This document shows, piece by piece, positions 31,987-40,221 of a DNA stretch of 40,221 nucleotides (positions are counted from its first letter, which is position 1; each line of letters begins with the position of its first letter). This DNA is from HGM04593 sp964485215 (GTDB taxonomy: Bacteria > Bacteroidota > Bacteroidia > Bacteroidales > Bacteroidaceae). The DNA is taken from contig CAZAIM010000005.1 of NCBI GenBank assembly GCA_964485215.1, positions 1 through 40,221 of the forward strand. The letters run 5' to 3'. The position numbers and the translations under genes are program-made. Under the pieces are notes generated by a model, which did not search any database, was not told the origin of the DNA, and saw only the letters and a program-made list of their open reading frames with translations.

Positions 31987-34900
31987 CTATGCGGCCCTCA
32001 ATTCAATAACCTTAATCTTCTCACTATTCCGGCTGTCCGCAAAGCTCTTGTTGAATGCTTCCGTGTCGGTTATCTCTATGGCATCCTTGAAAGTATTCAG
32101 CACTCTCTTGCCAATAATGTCAACGCCGCCCTGCACAACCACGCCGCTTGCGTTCACCTTCTCCCTGCCGGTTCTCACCTGCTTGCGCACCATCTCCTCA
32201 AGTTCGTTGGCATGGCTCTTGGTGATGATTTCCGCAATCTGCTCCGCAGCGCGGTACACCTGCATTCCGTAACCTCCGTTAGCCCTGCTTATAAGCCCCA
32301 GCAGGCGCGTAATATCATAGCCGGACATACCCTTCACGGCATGGTTGCGCATGTACATCTTAACGAGGTTAACGAACATACCCACAGTACGCCTGTCATA
32401 CCCCTTCTGCGCCCTCATCAGTTTAAGGGCATTCCCAAGCTCACGGCTGTACGCCCTTATTGCAGCAAGCCTTGTCTCAACATTATCCTCATTCTCCTTG
32501 GCAAGCCTCATAAGACCTTCTGTGATTCTCTCCATCAAAGTCATGCTCTCAGGATTCTGCTCAATGGAAACTGATGGCCTCCCCGACATGGCATCCCTCT
32601 CGGCAAACAGACGGTCGTGCTCCTCCCTCTGCTCCTGCGTTTCAAGCGCAAAACCAAGGTTGCGCAAAGCGGTGATAGAGAAGTTCGAAGCCACATTGTG
32701 CAGCCTTCGTATCTTACTCGCATTCTCCTTCAATGCCTCCTGCTTCTTTCTCTGCTCAGGGGTGAGATTGTCTCTTACGCTAAAGCGAGTATCCCCTTCG
32801 ACGACCTCCTCTGCTGTGCGGAAAAAAGTGCCACTTCCTTGCGAGTTTGAAGAATTGTTGCTACCTTTGTCGGCAGAAGGAGCATTGCTTTGGTCTGTCG
32901 AGCCGCCTTGTGCCGAAGACATAGAATCGCTTGCGAAACGATTCCAGAGCATTTGCTCTTTTCTTATTTTATTCAGCACCTGCTTATCTCTTAAATGGTG
33001 ACTGCTTGTCACCGCTTCCATACCGTCTTTCAATACAGACACATCTGCGTAATAGACATGCTTATTACCTTCGTTGTCATAGAACGCCTTTGCAAATACA
33101 TATTTTGTCTGTCTTTCTGCGCCCTCTTCGGGGGAAACCTCTTCAAATATAAAGTCAGGCCTTTCAAGGGTTGGGATAATCATACCAAACTCACGTTCTC
33201 TTCCCTTGCCCTTGTTTTTCTCATATTGATTTTCGCCAAGTTTAACATCACCTATAGGAGTTTTAAACTTCTTACCTCTAATTTCATTTTCCCAGATTTC
33301 CTCTGTCAACAAACGAGGAACGAGCAACTCTGCATTCTCATTCATTTTTACGAACAAATCATCAGCAGCCATCGCGCTCTCCAGTGCATCATAAATGAAT
33401 ATCTGGTCCTCGCGTGCAATATCCTCAGTCTCCGCAGCAAGCGAGTTCCTTCTCTCTTCGGGGGTCATATTCATACGCTCCTGCACATTACGGCTCTCAA
33501 CCTCACCGGCTGTACGTCTATATTGTTCAAAAGCAGAAGGCATATTTGTAAAATCCTCCACAAGAGCATCTATATTCTCATATCCGTATTTCCTTGCAAC
33601 CTTTTGAAGATTCTCCGCATACCCCTCTTTTACCGATACCTCGGTATAAGGAATATTCTTATCCAGCGCATCGCGCAGGCTTTGTACGTCACTAATAGCA
33701 CTTCCCTTTAGTAAATCGCCATTTGTCATAAAGTTAAGACTGTCCAACACCGCACCGCGCACATCTGCAAATCTTTCAACATTTGAGCCCCTTGCAAAGC
33801 CCTCAATCTCCTGAATAGCGTGCTGTATCTCGTGCACAAATGTACTTTGAACATCCTTTGCGTTAGGATTTATCCAAATAGAACTGCCGTCGTAGAAACC
33901 GCCATAACCACGTTCTATAAAATCAGTGTTATTCACAAACGAAACCTGCATATCAGCCAGTTCGGGGTAAGCCTTCAACAATTCATTATCCTCGCCAATC
34001 AGTTCTGCAACAGTCAATCCCCTTACAGTTTGTTCCGCGTCCCATATCTCCCCACGTTTCTTGCTCCACTCCTTGGCAACCTTAGCCCTCCGCTTGTTGA
34101 GTTCCTTTCTTCTTGCCTTATCTTCCTCGCTTGCACCACGTCTTAATGGTGCCGCAGTCGCTTGGTTCAGTCGGTCAAACTCCTTGTCAATAGGTTGGTA
34201 CTCCTCTTTTAGGCGAGCAACCTTCTGCATAGGAGTTTCCTTAATAAGCGCATCCTCCGTCTCATACCTCCACTTGCCGTCAGCAGCACGCTCCCAGCCC
34301 GTAGCAAGTTTAATGACCTTCGCCTCCTTGCCGGCAGTTTCCATCTCACGCGCCACGGCAAGATTATCCAGTCGGGTAGTAGCTTCCTCCGCATTGTCAA
34401 GGTTGGCAGCACCCTTTTCGCCTATGAAGCGGAACCTTGTGCCGCTGTCCTCCGTAGCCTGTGCTCTCTCCTTCTCCTCCCTCAGTTCCTTAGCATAGGG
34501 CTGCACCAGCTCGCGCACCATCTGCTTGGGGTCGAGGGTATTCTCTTCCTTATCCCATTTCGTAAAGTCCGATAAGTACGCTTTTCCTATGCGTTTGCCT
34601 GAGGTTCTCATGTTATACACTTCGTTAACCAAGTCAACTGCGTAATCATAAGCCTCTGCCACTTTGTGATTCCGCATCAAATCTTGAAACGGTTTTATAT
34701 CGTGTCGTAAAATGCCTGTTCTATTCGTAGAACGACCATTCTTAAAATGTATATCCAACCTTTCCCACAGTGGGTTGTGATTTATGAGCCGCACATCTTC
34801 TCTTTTAATTTCACCATAGAACTTCGGCTTGAGATTTAACGCCCAACGACACGATGCAATAGCTCGCGAACGGTCAGGATCTTGGTTGAATTTCTCTCGT

Positions 34901-37900
34901 TCCATTTCATTAGAAATATTCGCGCTCCAATGGTCGGATTCTCGTATCACATATTTACCACCTTCATCCTCGCCATACCAATACATAGACCCAGACGGAG
35001 ACCAATAATCTGGATTTTTGTCAGGTCTCTGCTTCAGTTGCTCAAATACAGCCGATGTCCGTTCAAAGAAATTATCAAATGTTACAGATTCGTCGGTAGG
35101 TTCTAAGTCTGTCCAATCCACCCTGAACCTTACACCGCTTTCCGATTCTTGGGGATTTGCAGAAGAATTTTCGCTCTCATCAAAAACCGTACCCTCCGGC
35201 AAGTCACTCTCAACGGGTGGATAAGTATAATCACCGCCCACATCTTTAGTGTGCAGCTTTGCATCAGCATCAATCACGCGGATATTACCCTCAGCATCCT
35301 TTACGATGTTACTCTTCTGCAAGTCGGCAATGACAATCTCGCCATTTGAAAAAGCAGTGTTAGCCTCATTCAAAGGCTCAAATCCAAGCGACTGCATATA
35401 CTCCCTGCGCTCCTCGCTTGTCAGCGGAACGCTGTTAGAAAAGTCCACAGCACGTTGTTTGAGAATCCTTACGAACTCCCCATCGTTCTCGCCGTAGCCC
35501 AAAATCTCATACCTTGAGTTACGGAAGACATCGTTAAATAAAGCAATGTTGTCAATGTCAGGGCGGAATCTTTTGCCATAAGGCTTGCCCTTAGATGCTT
35601 TGATGACATACGGTCCTTCTTTTGCAGAATAGACCTTCGAGTCCTGTCCCTCGCCAATAGGCTCGGTGTCATCAGTAAACTCCTTAAGGTCAGTATGCCA
35701 GTTACCTGTGGCTATAGCCCAGCCTTTGAGGAGTTCTTTCTTTCTCTCCTCAATCTCTCTTCTTCCTGCTTCACTAAAGCGTTCATTCGCCGGGACTGCG
35801 CTCTCAGAAATTCGGCTGAAAAGTGCATCGACTGCGTTCGTGCGTTCTCTCGCTCGCAGGCTTCGTTCCATTCTCTGTGGAAGTCGTTGAGATATTCTCC
35901 GTCCGAAAGGGTTAGCAGGTGTAGCATCTTCAATGAATTTATCAATCTGCGCCAAAGTTACATCATTAAAGTCACCTTTCAAAACCGCAGAGTACATTTC
36001 TTTCGCAAGTTGCTTCCTTTCGGCCTCTCTCTTTAGACGTTGCTTCTTTGCATACTCCTTGTTTCCGTATATAATCCCGGCAGCAGAGTCAATGATATTG
36101 TTAATGCGGTTCTTCTCCTTCCTGCGCTCGCTATCCTTGCGATTTTGAGCATCATCCGCTATCCTGAACTGCGTCCTGTTCTCAATCTGTGCATCGTTCT
36201 CGTTGAATATGACATAATTCCTTGCACCGTCAGCACGGCCGCCTGTAGTGGCATTGGCAGGATAGGAGATACCCACAAAGCCCATATCACTGAGGAACAG
36301 GCTTGCCTGCTTGTCACCGCCAACGTATGCAGAGATGTTATTGTAAAGGCTGCGGCCGGTGTAATCCGAGAACCTGAACGTATCGTTCAGTTCCTGCTTC
36401 AAGTCGCTCTTGTACGCTTCACCCTGTCCTTCCGAAAGTCTTTCAAGCAAGCGTTCCTTAACAGCAGTCTCAACCTTTTTAGGCACAACCTCCTCCCAGT
36501 GCAAGTAATTACTACCATTGTCGTCGGGGACTTCAACAGTGTAGAGGTTGCGGGCAAACCTACCCATTTCCTTTTCTACCGCGTCTTTCTCTTCATATAA
36601 AGCCTTACGTCTGTTTGCCGCATTCTCAATTGTGTACTTAGCTCTTTTTTTTGCGGTCTCATTATTGGTTTGTTCCAACTCCCTCTCGGCTTTCTCTACG
36701 TCTAAATCCAAAAAGCGTAAGGCATTTTCAATATTTCCTATTTTAGCCTTTAACGGTGAAAGTTTGGTGTTTCCTACCTCCGCATACTGCTTTCCAATGC
36801 CCTCAACCTCGGTAACGTAAGTGCCCCAGCCAAAAGCCTGCGCACCCTCACCCGTACCCATAAACGAATGGTCAAAGCGGTCAAACTTCGCACCGCTGCC
36901 GTGGTAAGTAGTACGGAACAAAGTATTTTCGCTCTCAGTGCTTGGATTTTCAAAATTGTTTATTACATTTGCAATGGAGTTCAAATCCAAATAGTCCACG
37001 TCAGCGAGATTGGTTCGCTGTTGGTCTATTAGGGTTTGAATTCTTTCTTTATCCAAATACAGCGCCTTTCCTTGTGAAATCCAGTTCAGCCATTCGGCAT
37101 TATCTTTCGGGAACACGTTTCTAATGCTGTTAATCTCCAGCACTCTACCGCCAACCTTTGGACGCAATGCCAAACCGATAACAAAATTCTTGTCGTTTGA
37201 CTGTATCTCAACAACGATGTTCTGCGCTTTTGTCTTGTCACCATAAGCGAACACCGCCAAAGGATTATGCAAGGCCATTACCAAGTCTTTTATTTCCTCA
37301 AGATTGTAATCATGACCATAGTTTGTAGACTTCTCTTGCAACTTTGTAGAGTTCAGTTGAATAGGCAGTTCAGGAATGCCGGTGGCCATTAAAACCTCGC
37401 TTGGCATACCAAGTTGATATATGTGCCCTTTCGGCAAAGTACCGTCAATCTGCTGCTGGAGTTCATTGTTGAACCTCTCGTTAATCTCCGCTATACGGAA
37501 CTGTATTTCTCCTTTCTCATTTCTGCTTTCTCCTTTCAACCTGCTGTAGCTCGCCCTGATAAGGTTCTCAATATCCCCGTCAGTCATCTTCATACCATGC
37601 TTAACAAGGAACTCCCTTACAGCCTCTACAATCCTCTGCCAAACAGTCTTGTCAGCATCCGTCAAATCCACACCCTCGGCCAAGTGAGCCATATACTCAT
37701 CCGCCGCCTTGCGAGTGTCACCGTTCACGCCCGGGTAATCAATGTATTTCGCCCTCTGCTCCTCGCTCATCATCTCCCACACCTTGTCACACAGCGCGTC
37801 AAAGTCCTTGCCCATAAGAGCCTTTAAGCCCTTGTGCGCAACCACCTCATGAACAAACGTGTTATCAATCTCCTTCGCATCCTTGATGTTCGGCAAATAG

Positions 37901-39945
37901 ATAACCACCTCGTTATTGTCAATCCAGCCCGTAACCTTCTCGCCTGCATTGATAGCCCTTCGGGCAGCACTATTCGTTATCTCATCGCCAATACCAATAA
38001 GACGCACGGGAACACCGGTATCCTTCATCCACTTCTCAGCTCTCGCACGCAGTGGGGCAGTCCTCATAGTCTCCCTCACATACGCCTTGCTCTCAATGCC
38101 GTTCACATACTTCTGCGTGCCAACCACGTTCCCCTGCTTGTCATATCGGGTAACCGAAGAAGCCTTGCCCTGGGCGTCATACTCCGTATGCTCAAACAAC
38201 ACACCCTCATCATAAGAGTCAACAGATACAACCTTTCCGTCCCTTTCAGTGGCAACAGTCTCCACCTCGCCACGGCTGTTGTAGTTCGTTATCCGCACAT
38301 CCCCATTCTCCAGTTCCTCGCGTACCGAACGCGGCTCCCGGATTTCGCTTTGCTCTTTGCTCTCTGCTCTTGCCACGGTCTGTACCTCCGGTCTGTACCC
38401 CTCCTTGTATATACCCTTGTACTCACCGTTCCCAATATTCTTCTCTATGAGCTTCGCCGAGCCAAATGCAGGAATCCAGTATGCTCCCCCGTTGAAGTCA
38501 ATGAACACCGCATTCTCCTCATACGCAAGAACCCTGTATTTCCCCGGGGTAGGCAACACCCCGGCATCAATGCCAAGCGTTTCCCTCTGCTCCTCTGTCA
38601 ATCTCTCATACTGCTCGGCAAGCGGCGCATAGATGTTATTTCCCGTAATGAGGAACTCCGGTATTTCCACCTCCATCTCCACCGCGCGCTGCTCCGTGCC
38701 GGTACTTCCCTTAACAAACACCTTCGGCACCGAAACCCCCACAGCCGGAACAACCCCATTAACATCTATCGTCCCCGGGTTCTCGAACACCTCCTCGGCA
38801 TTTTCTGCAACTTCCTCCTTTTTGCTTTCTGCTCTCTCCTTTTCACTTTTTTCGCCACTTTTTTGCGTATTCTCTTGCGAATTAGAAACAGAGTTCCTAT
38901 CTTCGCCTGTAGAAGACAGACCGAGCGGAAGAGCAGAAAGGGCTGCTGCCGACCCGTCATTGGGAGAAAGTATGAGGAATTGCCCGCCCTCTCGCTCGGC
39001 TTGCCTTTGCATTTTTGCAAGGCCTTTCTCATTTACCATTCTCCAACCGACTATTTCAACAACATCTTTGCCCTGGTATACATCAAGTACCACAACTGCA
39101 TTCTGTTCTCCTGTTCTAATGGCAACCTTGTAATCAGGACGCTTTATCGGCTGTGTAGAGCCTACCAAATTCGGATTATACAACGCAGAGCGCAATATGT
39201 TTCTGCTATCCTCCGGCTCTAATTCAACGTGAGTGTTACCGTTCTTCTCAAATACATTCTTCTTAATCACTACAGGTCTTCCCTGTGTACCGATAGCCGT
39301 AGCTACGTTTTCGGGTATTGTAGGCAACTGTACACTCCTTGTAGGAGTTTCAAAGTCTTCATCAGTGATTTCGTCAATAGAAGACACCTCTTCAATAATC
39401 AATTTACCGTCTGCATCAACAGGGTTTCCTTGATTATCTACAACACCATTCTGCCCGGGAGCATTGCCCTCGGGTGCAAACTGGTTGTTCGGAATTTCCG
39501 AACTGCTTACTTCTTGATTTCCTTGTGGCGCTCCATCCTGGCCACCGCCTTGCACATCATCAGAAACCGCTCCTCCTTCGTTCCGTTGTCCAGCAACCGG
39601 AGCTCCTGAGGCAGGAACAGATTGTTCGCCTTGCAGTACTTCACCGCCTCGGCCAGTGCCCTCGCTTTCTCTTGTGGTGTCATATTCGTAATTTTCCGCT
39701 AAGTTATTATAATATTCCGTTTCATCAAACCCTTTGTACGATTCAATAATACGAGGAACAACAGTGCTCTCATATTCCGCCATCTCATCGACCGAGTCAA
39801 ACCCAAGCTGCGCTGCAACAGCCTCCATCTCCGCTCTCTGCTGCTCGATGCTCTCCCGGTTCCTCTGCTCAAGCCCCCTCTTCGCGTATGAACGAGGGTT
39901 GCCACTCGATAAAATGTCAATGATAGCATTCCTCACATCCTGCAT
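31987..39945 (-). CDS. Giant polyvalent (multi-toxin/multi-effector) protein of a mobile element
   Basis: The product is 2652 aa from ATG 39945; the frame is open for 64 more codons through a repeat. In order: a helical N-terminus; a Gly/Gln-rich linker; a possible BECR RNase-like domain (204-335); an unknown domain (397-500); YD-like repeats (545-620); a zincin-like peptidase with HEVVAHKGL (699-707), which is HExxxH; a MuF C-terminal-type RNase domain (841-1000); and an ADP-ribosyltransferase-like domain (YHGS at 1014, closing GRADGARNYVIF). A protein kinase-like domain follows (IGEGQDSKVYS, VIK, ADLQKSNIV, VIDAD; 1360-1570), then an unknown domain (1610-1825), an LPD23-type zincin with HEIQH (2038-2042), a PBECR-type nuclease domain (REFGMIIPTLERPDFIF; 2195-2335) and a helical C-terminus. 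Such proteins are known from phages and conjugative elements and are thought to enter with their DNA. No signal peptide is seen. Confidence 0.85.
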   Translation of the reverse strand: MQDVRNAIIDILSSGNPRSYAKRGLEQRNRESIEQQRAEMEAVAAQLGFDSVDEMAEYESTVVPRIIESYKGFDETEYYNNLAENYEYDTTRESEGTGRGGEVLQGEQSVPASGAPVAGQRNEGGAVSDDVQGGGQDGAPQGNQEVSSSEIPNNQFAPEGNAPGQNGVVDNQGNPVDADGKLIIEEVSSIDEITDEDFETPTRSVQLPTIPENVATAIGTQGRPVVIKKNVFEKNGNTHVELEPEDSRNILRSALYNPNLVGSTQPIKRPDYKVAIRTGEQNAVVVLDVYQGKDVVEIVGWRMVNEKGLAKMQRQAEREGGQFLILSPNDGSAAALSALPLGLSSTGEDRNSVSNSQENTQKSGEKSEKERAESKKEEVAENAEEVFENPGTIDVNGVVPAVGVSVPKVFVKGSTGTEQRAVEMEVEIPEFLITGNNIYAPLAEQYERLTEEQRETLGIDAGVLPTPGKYRVLAYEENAVFIDFNGGAYWIPAFGSAKLIEKNIGNGEYKGIYKEGYRPEVQTVARAESKEQSEIREPRSVREELENGDVRITNYNSRGEVETVATERDGKVVSVDSYDEGVLFEHTEYDAQGKASSVTRYDKQGNVVGTQKYVNGIESKAYVRETMRTAPLRARAEKWMKDTGVPVRLIGIGDEITNSAARRAINAGEKVTGWIDNNEVVIYLPNIKDAKEIDNTFVHEVVAHKGLKALMGKDFDALCDKVWEMMSEEQRAKYIDYPGVNGDTRKAADEYMAHLAEGVDLTDADKTVWQRIVEAVREFLVKHGMKMTDGDIENLIRASYSRLKGESRNEKGEIQFRIAEINERFNNELQQQIDGTLPKGHIYQLGMPSEVLMATGIPELPIQLNSTKLQEKSTNYGHDYNLEEIKDLVMALHNPLAVFAYGDKTKAQNIVVEIQSNDKNFVIGLALRPKVGGRVLEINSIRNVFPKDNAEWLNWISQGKALYLDKERIQTLIDQQRTNLADVDYLDLNSIANVINNFENPSTESENTLFRTTYHGSGAKFDRFDHSFMGTGEGAQAFGWGTYVTEVEGIGKQYAEVGNTKLSPLKAKIGNIENALRFLDLDVEKAERELEQTNNETAKKRAKYTIENAANRRKALYEEKDAVEKEMGRFARNLYTVEVPDDNGSNYLHWEEVVPKKVETAVKERLLERLSEGQGEAYKSDLKQELNDTFRFSDYTGRSLYNNISAYVGGDKQASLFLSDMGFVGISYPANATTGGRADGARNYVIFNENDAQIENRTQFRIADDAQNRKDSERRKEKNRINNIIDSAAGIIYGNKEYAKKQRLKREAERKQLAKEMYSAVLKGDFNDVTLAQIDKFIEDATPANPFGRRISQRLPQRMERSLRARERTNAVDALFSRISESAVPANERFSEAGRREIEERKKELLKGWAIATGNWHTDLKEFTDDTEPIGEGQDSKVYSAKEGPYVIKASKGKPYGKRFRPDIDNIALFNDVFRNSRYEILGYGENDGEFVRILKQRAVDFSNSVPLTSEERREYMQSLGFEPLNEANTAFSNGEIVIADLQKSNIVKDAEGNIRVIDADAKLHTKDVGGDYTYPPVESDLPEGTVFDESENSSANPQESESGVRFRVDWTDLEPTDESVTFDNFFERTSAVFEQLKQRPDKNPDYWSPSGSMYWYGEDEGGKYVIRESDHWSANISNEMEREKFNQDPDRSRAIASCRWALNLKPKFYGEIKREDVRLINHNPLWERLDIHFKNGRSTNRTGILRHDIKPFQDLMRNHKVAEAYDYAVDLVNEVYNMRTSGKRIGKAYLSDFTKWDKEENTLDPKQMVRELVQPYAKELREEKERAQATEDSGTRFRFIGEKGAANLDNAEEATTRLDNLAVAREMETAGKEAKVIKLATGWERAADGKWRYETEDALIKETPMQKVARLKEEYQPIDKEFDRLNQATAAPLRRGASEEDKARRKELNKRRAKVAKEWSKKRGEIWDAEQTVRGLTVAELIGEDNELLKAYPELADMQVSFVNNTDFIERGYGGFYDGSSIWINPNAKDVQSTFVHEIQHAIQEIEGFARGSNVERFADVRGAVLDSLNFMTNGDLLKGSAISDVQSLRDALDKNIPYTEVSVKEGYAENLQKVARKYGYENIDALVEDFTNMPSAFEQYRRTAGEVESRNVQERMNMTPEERRNSLAAETEDIAREDQIFIYDALESAMAADDLFVKMNENAELLVPRLLTEEIWENEIRGKKFKTPIGDVKLGENQYEKNKGKGREREFGMIIPTLERPDFIFEEVSPEEGAERQTKYVFAKAFYDNEGNKHVYYADVSVLKDGMEAVTSSHHLRDKQVLNKIRKEQMLWNRFASDSMSSAQGGSTDQSNAPSADKGSNNSSNSQGSGTFFRTAEEVVEGDTRFSVRDNLTPEQRKKQEALKENASKIRRLHNVASNFSITALRNLGFALETQEQREEHDRLFAERDAMSGRPSVSIEQNPESMTLMERITEGLMRLAKENEDNVETRLAAIRAYSRELGNALKLMRAQKGYDRRTVGMFVNLVKMYMRNHAVKGMSGYDITRLLGLISRANGGYGMQVYRAAEQIAEIITKSHANELEEMVRKQVRTGREKVNASGVVVQGGVDIIGKRVLNTFKDAIEITDTEAFNKSFADSRNSEKIKVIELRAA

Positions 39946-39954
39946 ATCACCCGT

Positions 39955-40034
39955 AAAGCCAAGCGTTTGTGCTTGTCTTTTTTTTTTGAAAACTCCTCCG
40001 TCACTTCGTGACACCTCCTCTTTAAAAAGCGGAG
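39955..40034. repeat. Palindrome-rich repeat, copy 1
   Basis: The 80-bp unit has a CAAGC/GCTTG hairpin (39960-39964, 39971-39975) followed by ten T, then a small TCAC-TTC-GTGA hairpin and a final CTCCTC/GAGGAG pairing that runs on to about 40037. It is nearly identical to 40144-40221. Read leftward it lies in frame inside the upstream extension of the polyvalent gene. Confidence 0.85.
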
Positions 40035-40143
40035 GAGTGTGAGTGGAATTTTGAGCGGTAAACGGGGCTCGTAACCGGCTTGCCGCTTTGCTTGCAAAGA
40101 ACCCGCGCCCCTCAGCTTCCCAAGCTGTATCGTACAAAACACG
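40035..40143. other. Spacer between the two repeat copies
   Basis: This 109-base stretch is open in the leftward frame that runs into the polyvalent protein but has no recognisable domain. The translation is basic and low in information. I see no RNA gene or attachment site. Confidence 0.4.
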
Positions 40144-40221
40144 AAAGACAAGCGTTTATGCTTGTCTTTTTTTTGAAAACTCCTCCGTCACTTCGTGACA
40201 CCTCCTCTTTAAAAAGCGGAG
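40144..40221. repeat. Palindrome-rich repeat, copy 2 (cut by the window end)
   Basis: It matches copy 1 except for two substitutions in the hairpin region and eight rather than ten T. Here the hairpin is a perfect 9-bp stem (40145-40153, 40160-40168) running into the T tract, so it could terminate rightward transcription. Confidence 0.85.

Noticed and set aside
37834..39222. 462-codon rightward frame inside the polyvalent gene
   Set aside because: Its translation is rich in Arg, Leu and His with no domain, whereas the opposite strand encodes recognisable domains through the same stretch.
40035..40143. Possible tRNA remnant or attachment site between the repeat copies
   Set aside because: No cloverleaf can be folded and no T-arm consensus is present; only ordinary GC-rich sequence.
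1..40221. CRISPR array or tRNA/rRNA genes
   Set aside because: No regularly spaced short repeats, no cloverleaf folds with a T-arm consensus and no rRNA motifs were noticed; this was a reading by eye, not a search.

Overview
The window looks like a chromosome segment (or metagenomic contig) of a Bacteroidales bacterium, probably of the Prevotella/Bacteroides group. The evidence is of four kinds. Promoters fit the Bacteroidetes pattern TTTG-N19-TAnnTTTG. Start codons have no Shine-Dalgarno sequences. Secreted proteins end in type IX secretion (T9SS) sorting tails of both type A (ending GIYIVNGKKVLVK) and type B (CHU_C). The housekeeping proteins (RimP, NusA start, UvrA, rhamnose enzymes) are of Bacteroidetes character.

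Region 1 (1-1380) holds the start of the leftward rimP-nusA operon with a hairpin/U-tract in its leader, a small rightward membrane protein, and a pair of hairpins. Region 2 (1383-9525) holds two leftward, very large, signal-peptide-bearing surface proteins of 1769 and 862 aa. They are built from Ig-like and chitobiase-type modules, the larger one also has a discoidin-type module, and they share T9SS tails and similar leaders. Region 3 (9730-13950) holds the SRP RNA gene with a full promoter and terminator, an SGNH hydrolase, a leftward nucleotide-sugar dehydrogenase plus nucleotidyltransferase-fold pair, and a 58-aa histone H1-like protein gene. Region 4 (14249-25430) is a rightward run: a GH2 beta-galactosidase with a C-terminal discoidin domain, a DUF4836-like envelope protein, an ABC ATPase with an FtsX-like permease, and the complete dTDP-L-rhamnose pathway in the order rfbA-rfbC-rfbD-rfbB, closed by a long hairpin. 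Region 5 (25497-31982) holds a translationally coupled leftward pair (LysM/periplasmic-binding protein, then an outer-membrane beta-barrel), a rightward T9SS type B cargo protein, and uvrA.

Region 6 (31987-40221) is accessory DNA. One leftward gene encodes a giant polyvalent protein (2652 aa from the preferred start). It strings together zincin-like peptidase domains, BECR-type RNase-like domains, an ADP-ribosyltransferase-like domain and a protein-kinase-like domain. Such proteins are typical of phages and conjugative elements and are thought to be delivered with the incoming DNA. A short motif (F-R-I/V/T/F) recurs at almost every domain boundary and may be a processing site. The gene converges on uvrA with four bases between the stops. 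At its 5' end lie two copies of an ~80-bp palindrome-rich repeat, one of them read in frame by the open reading frame upstream of the preferred start. This is the most unusual part of the window.
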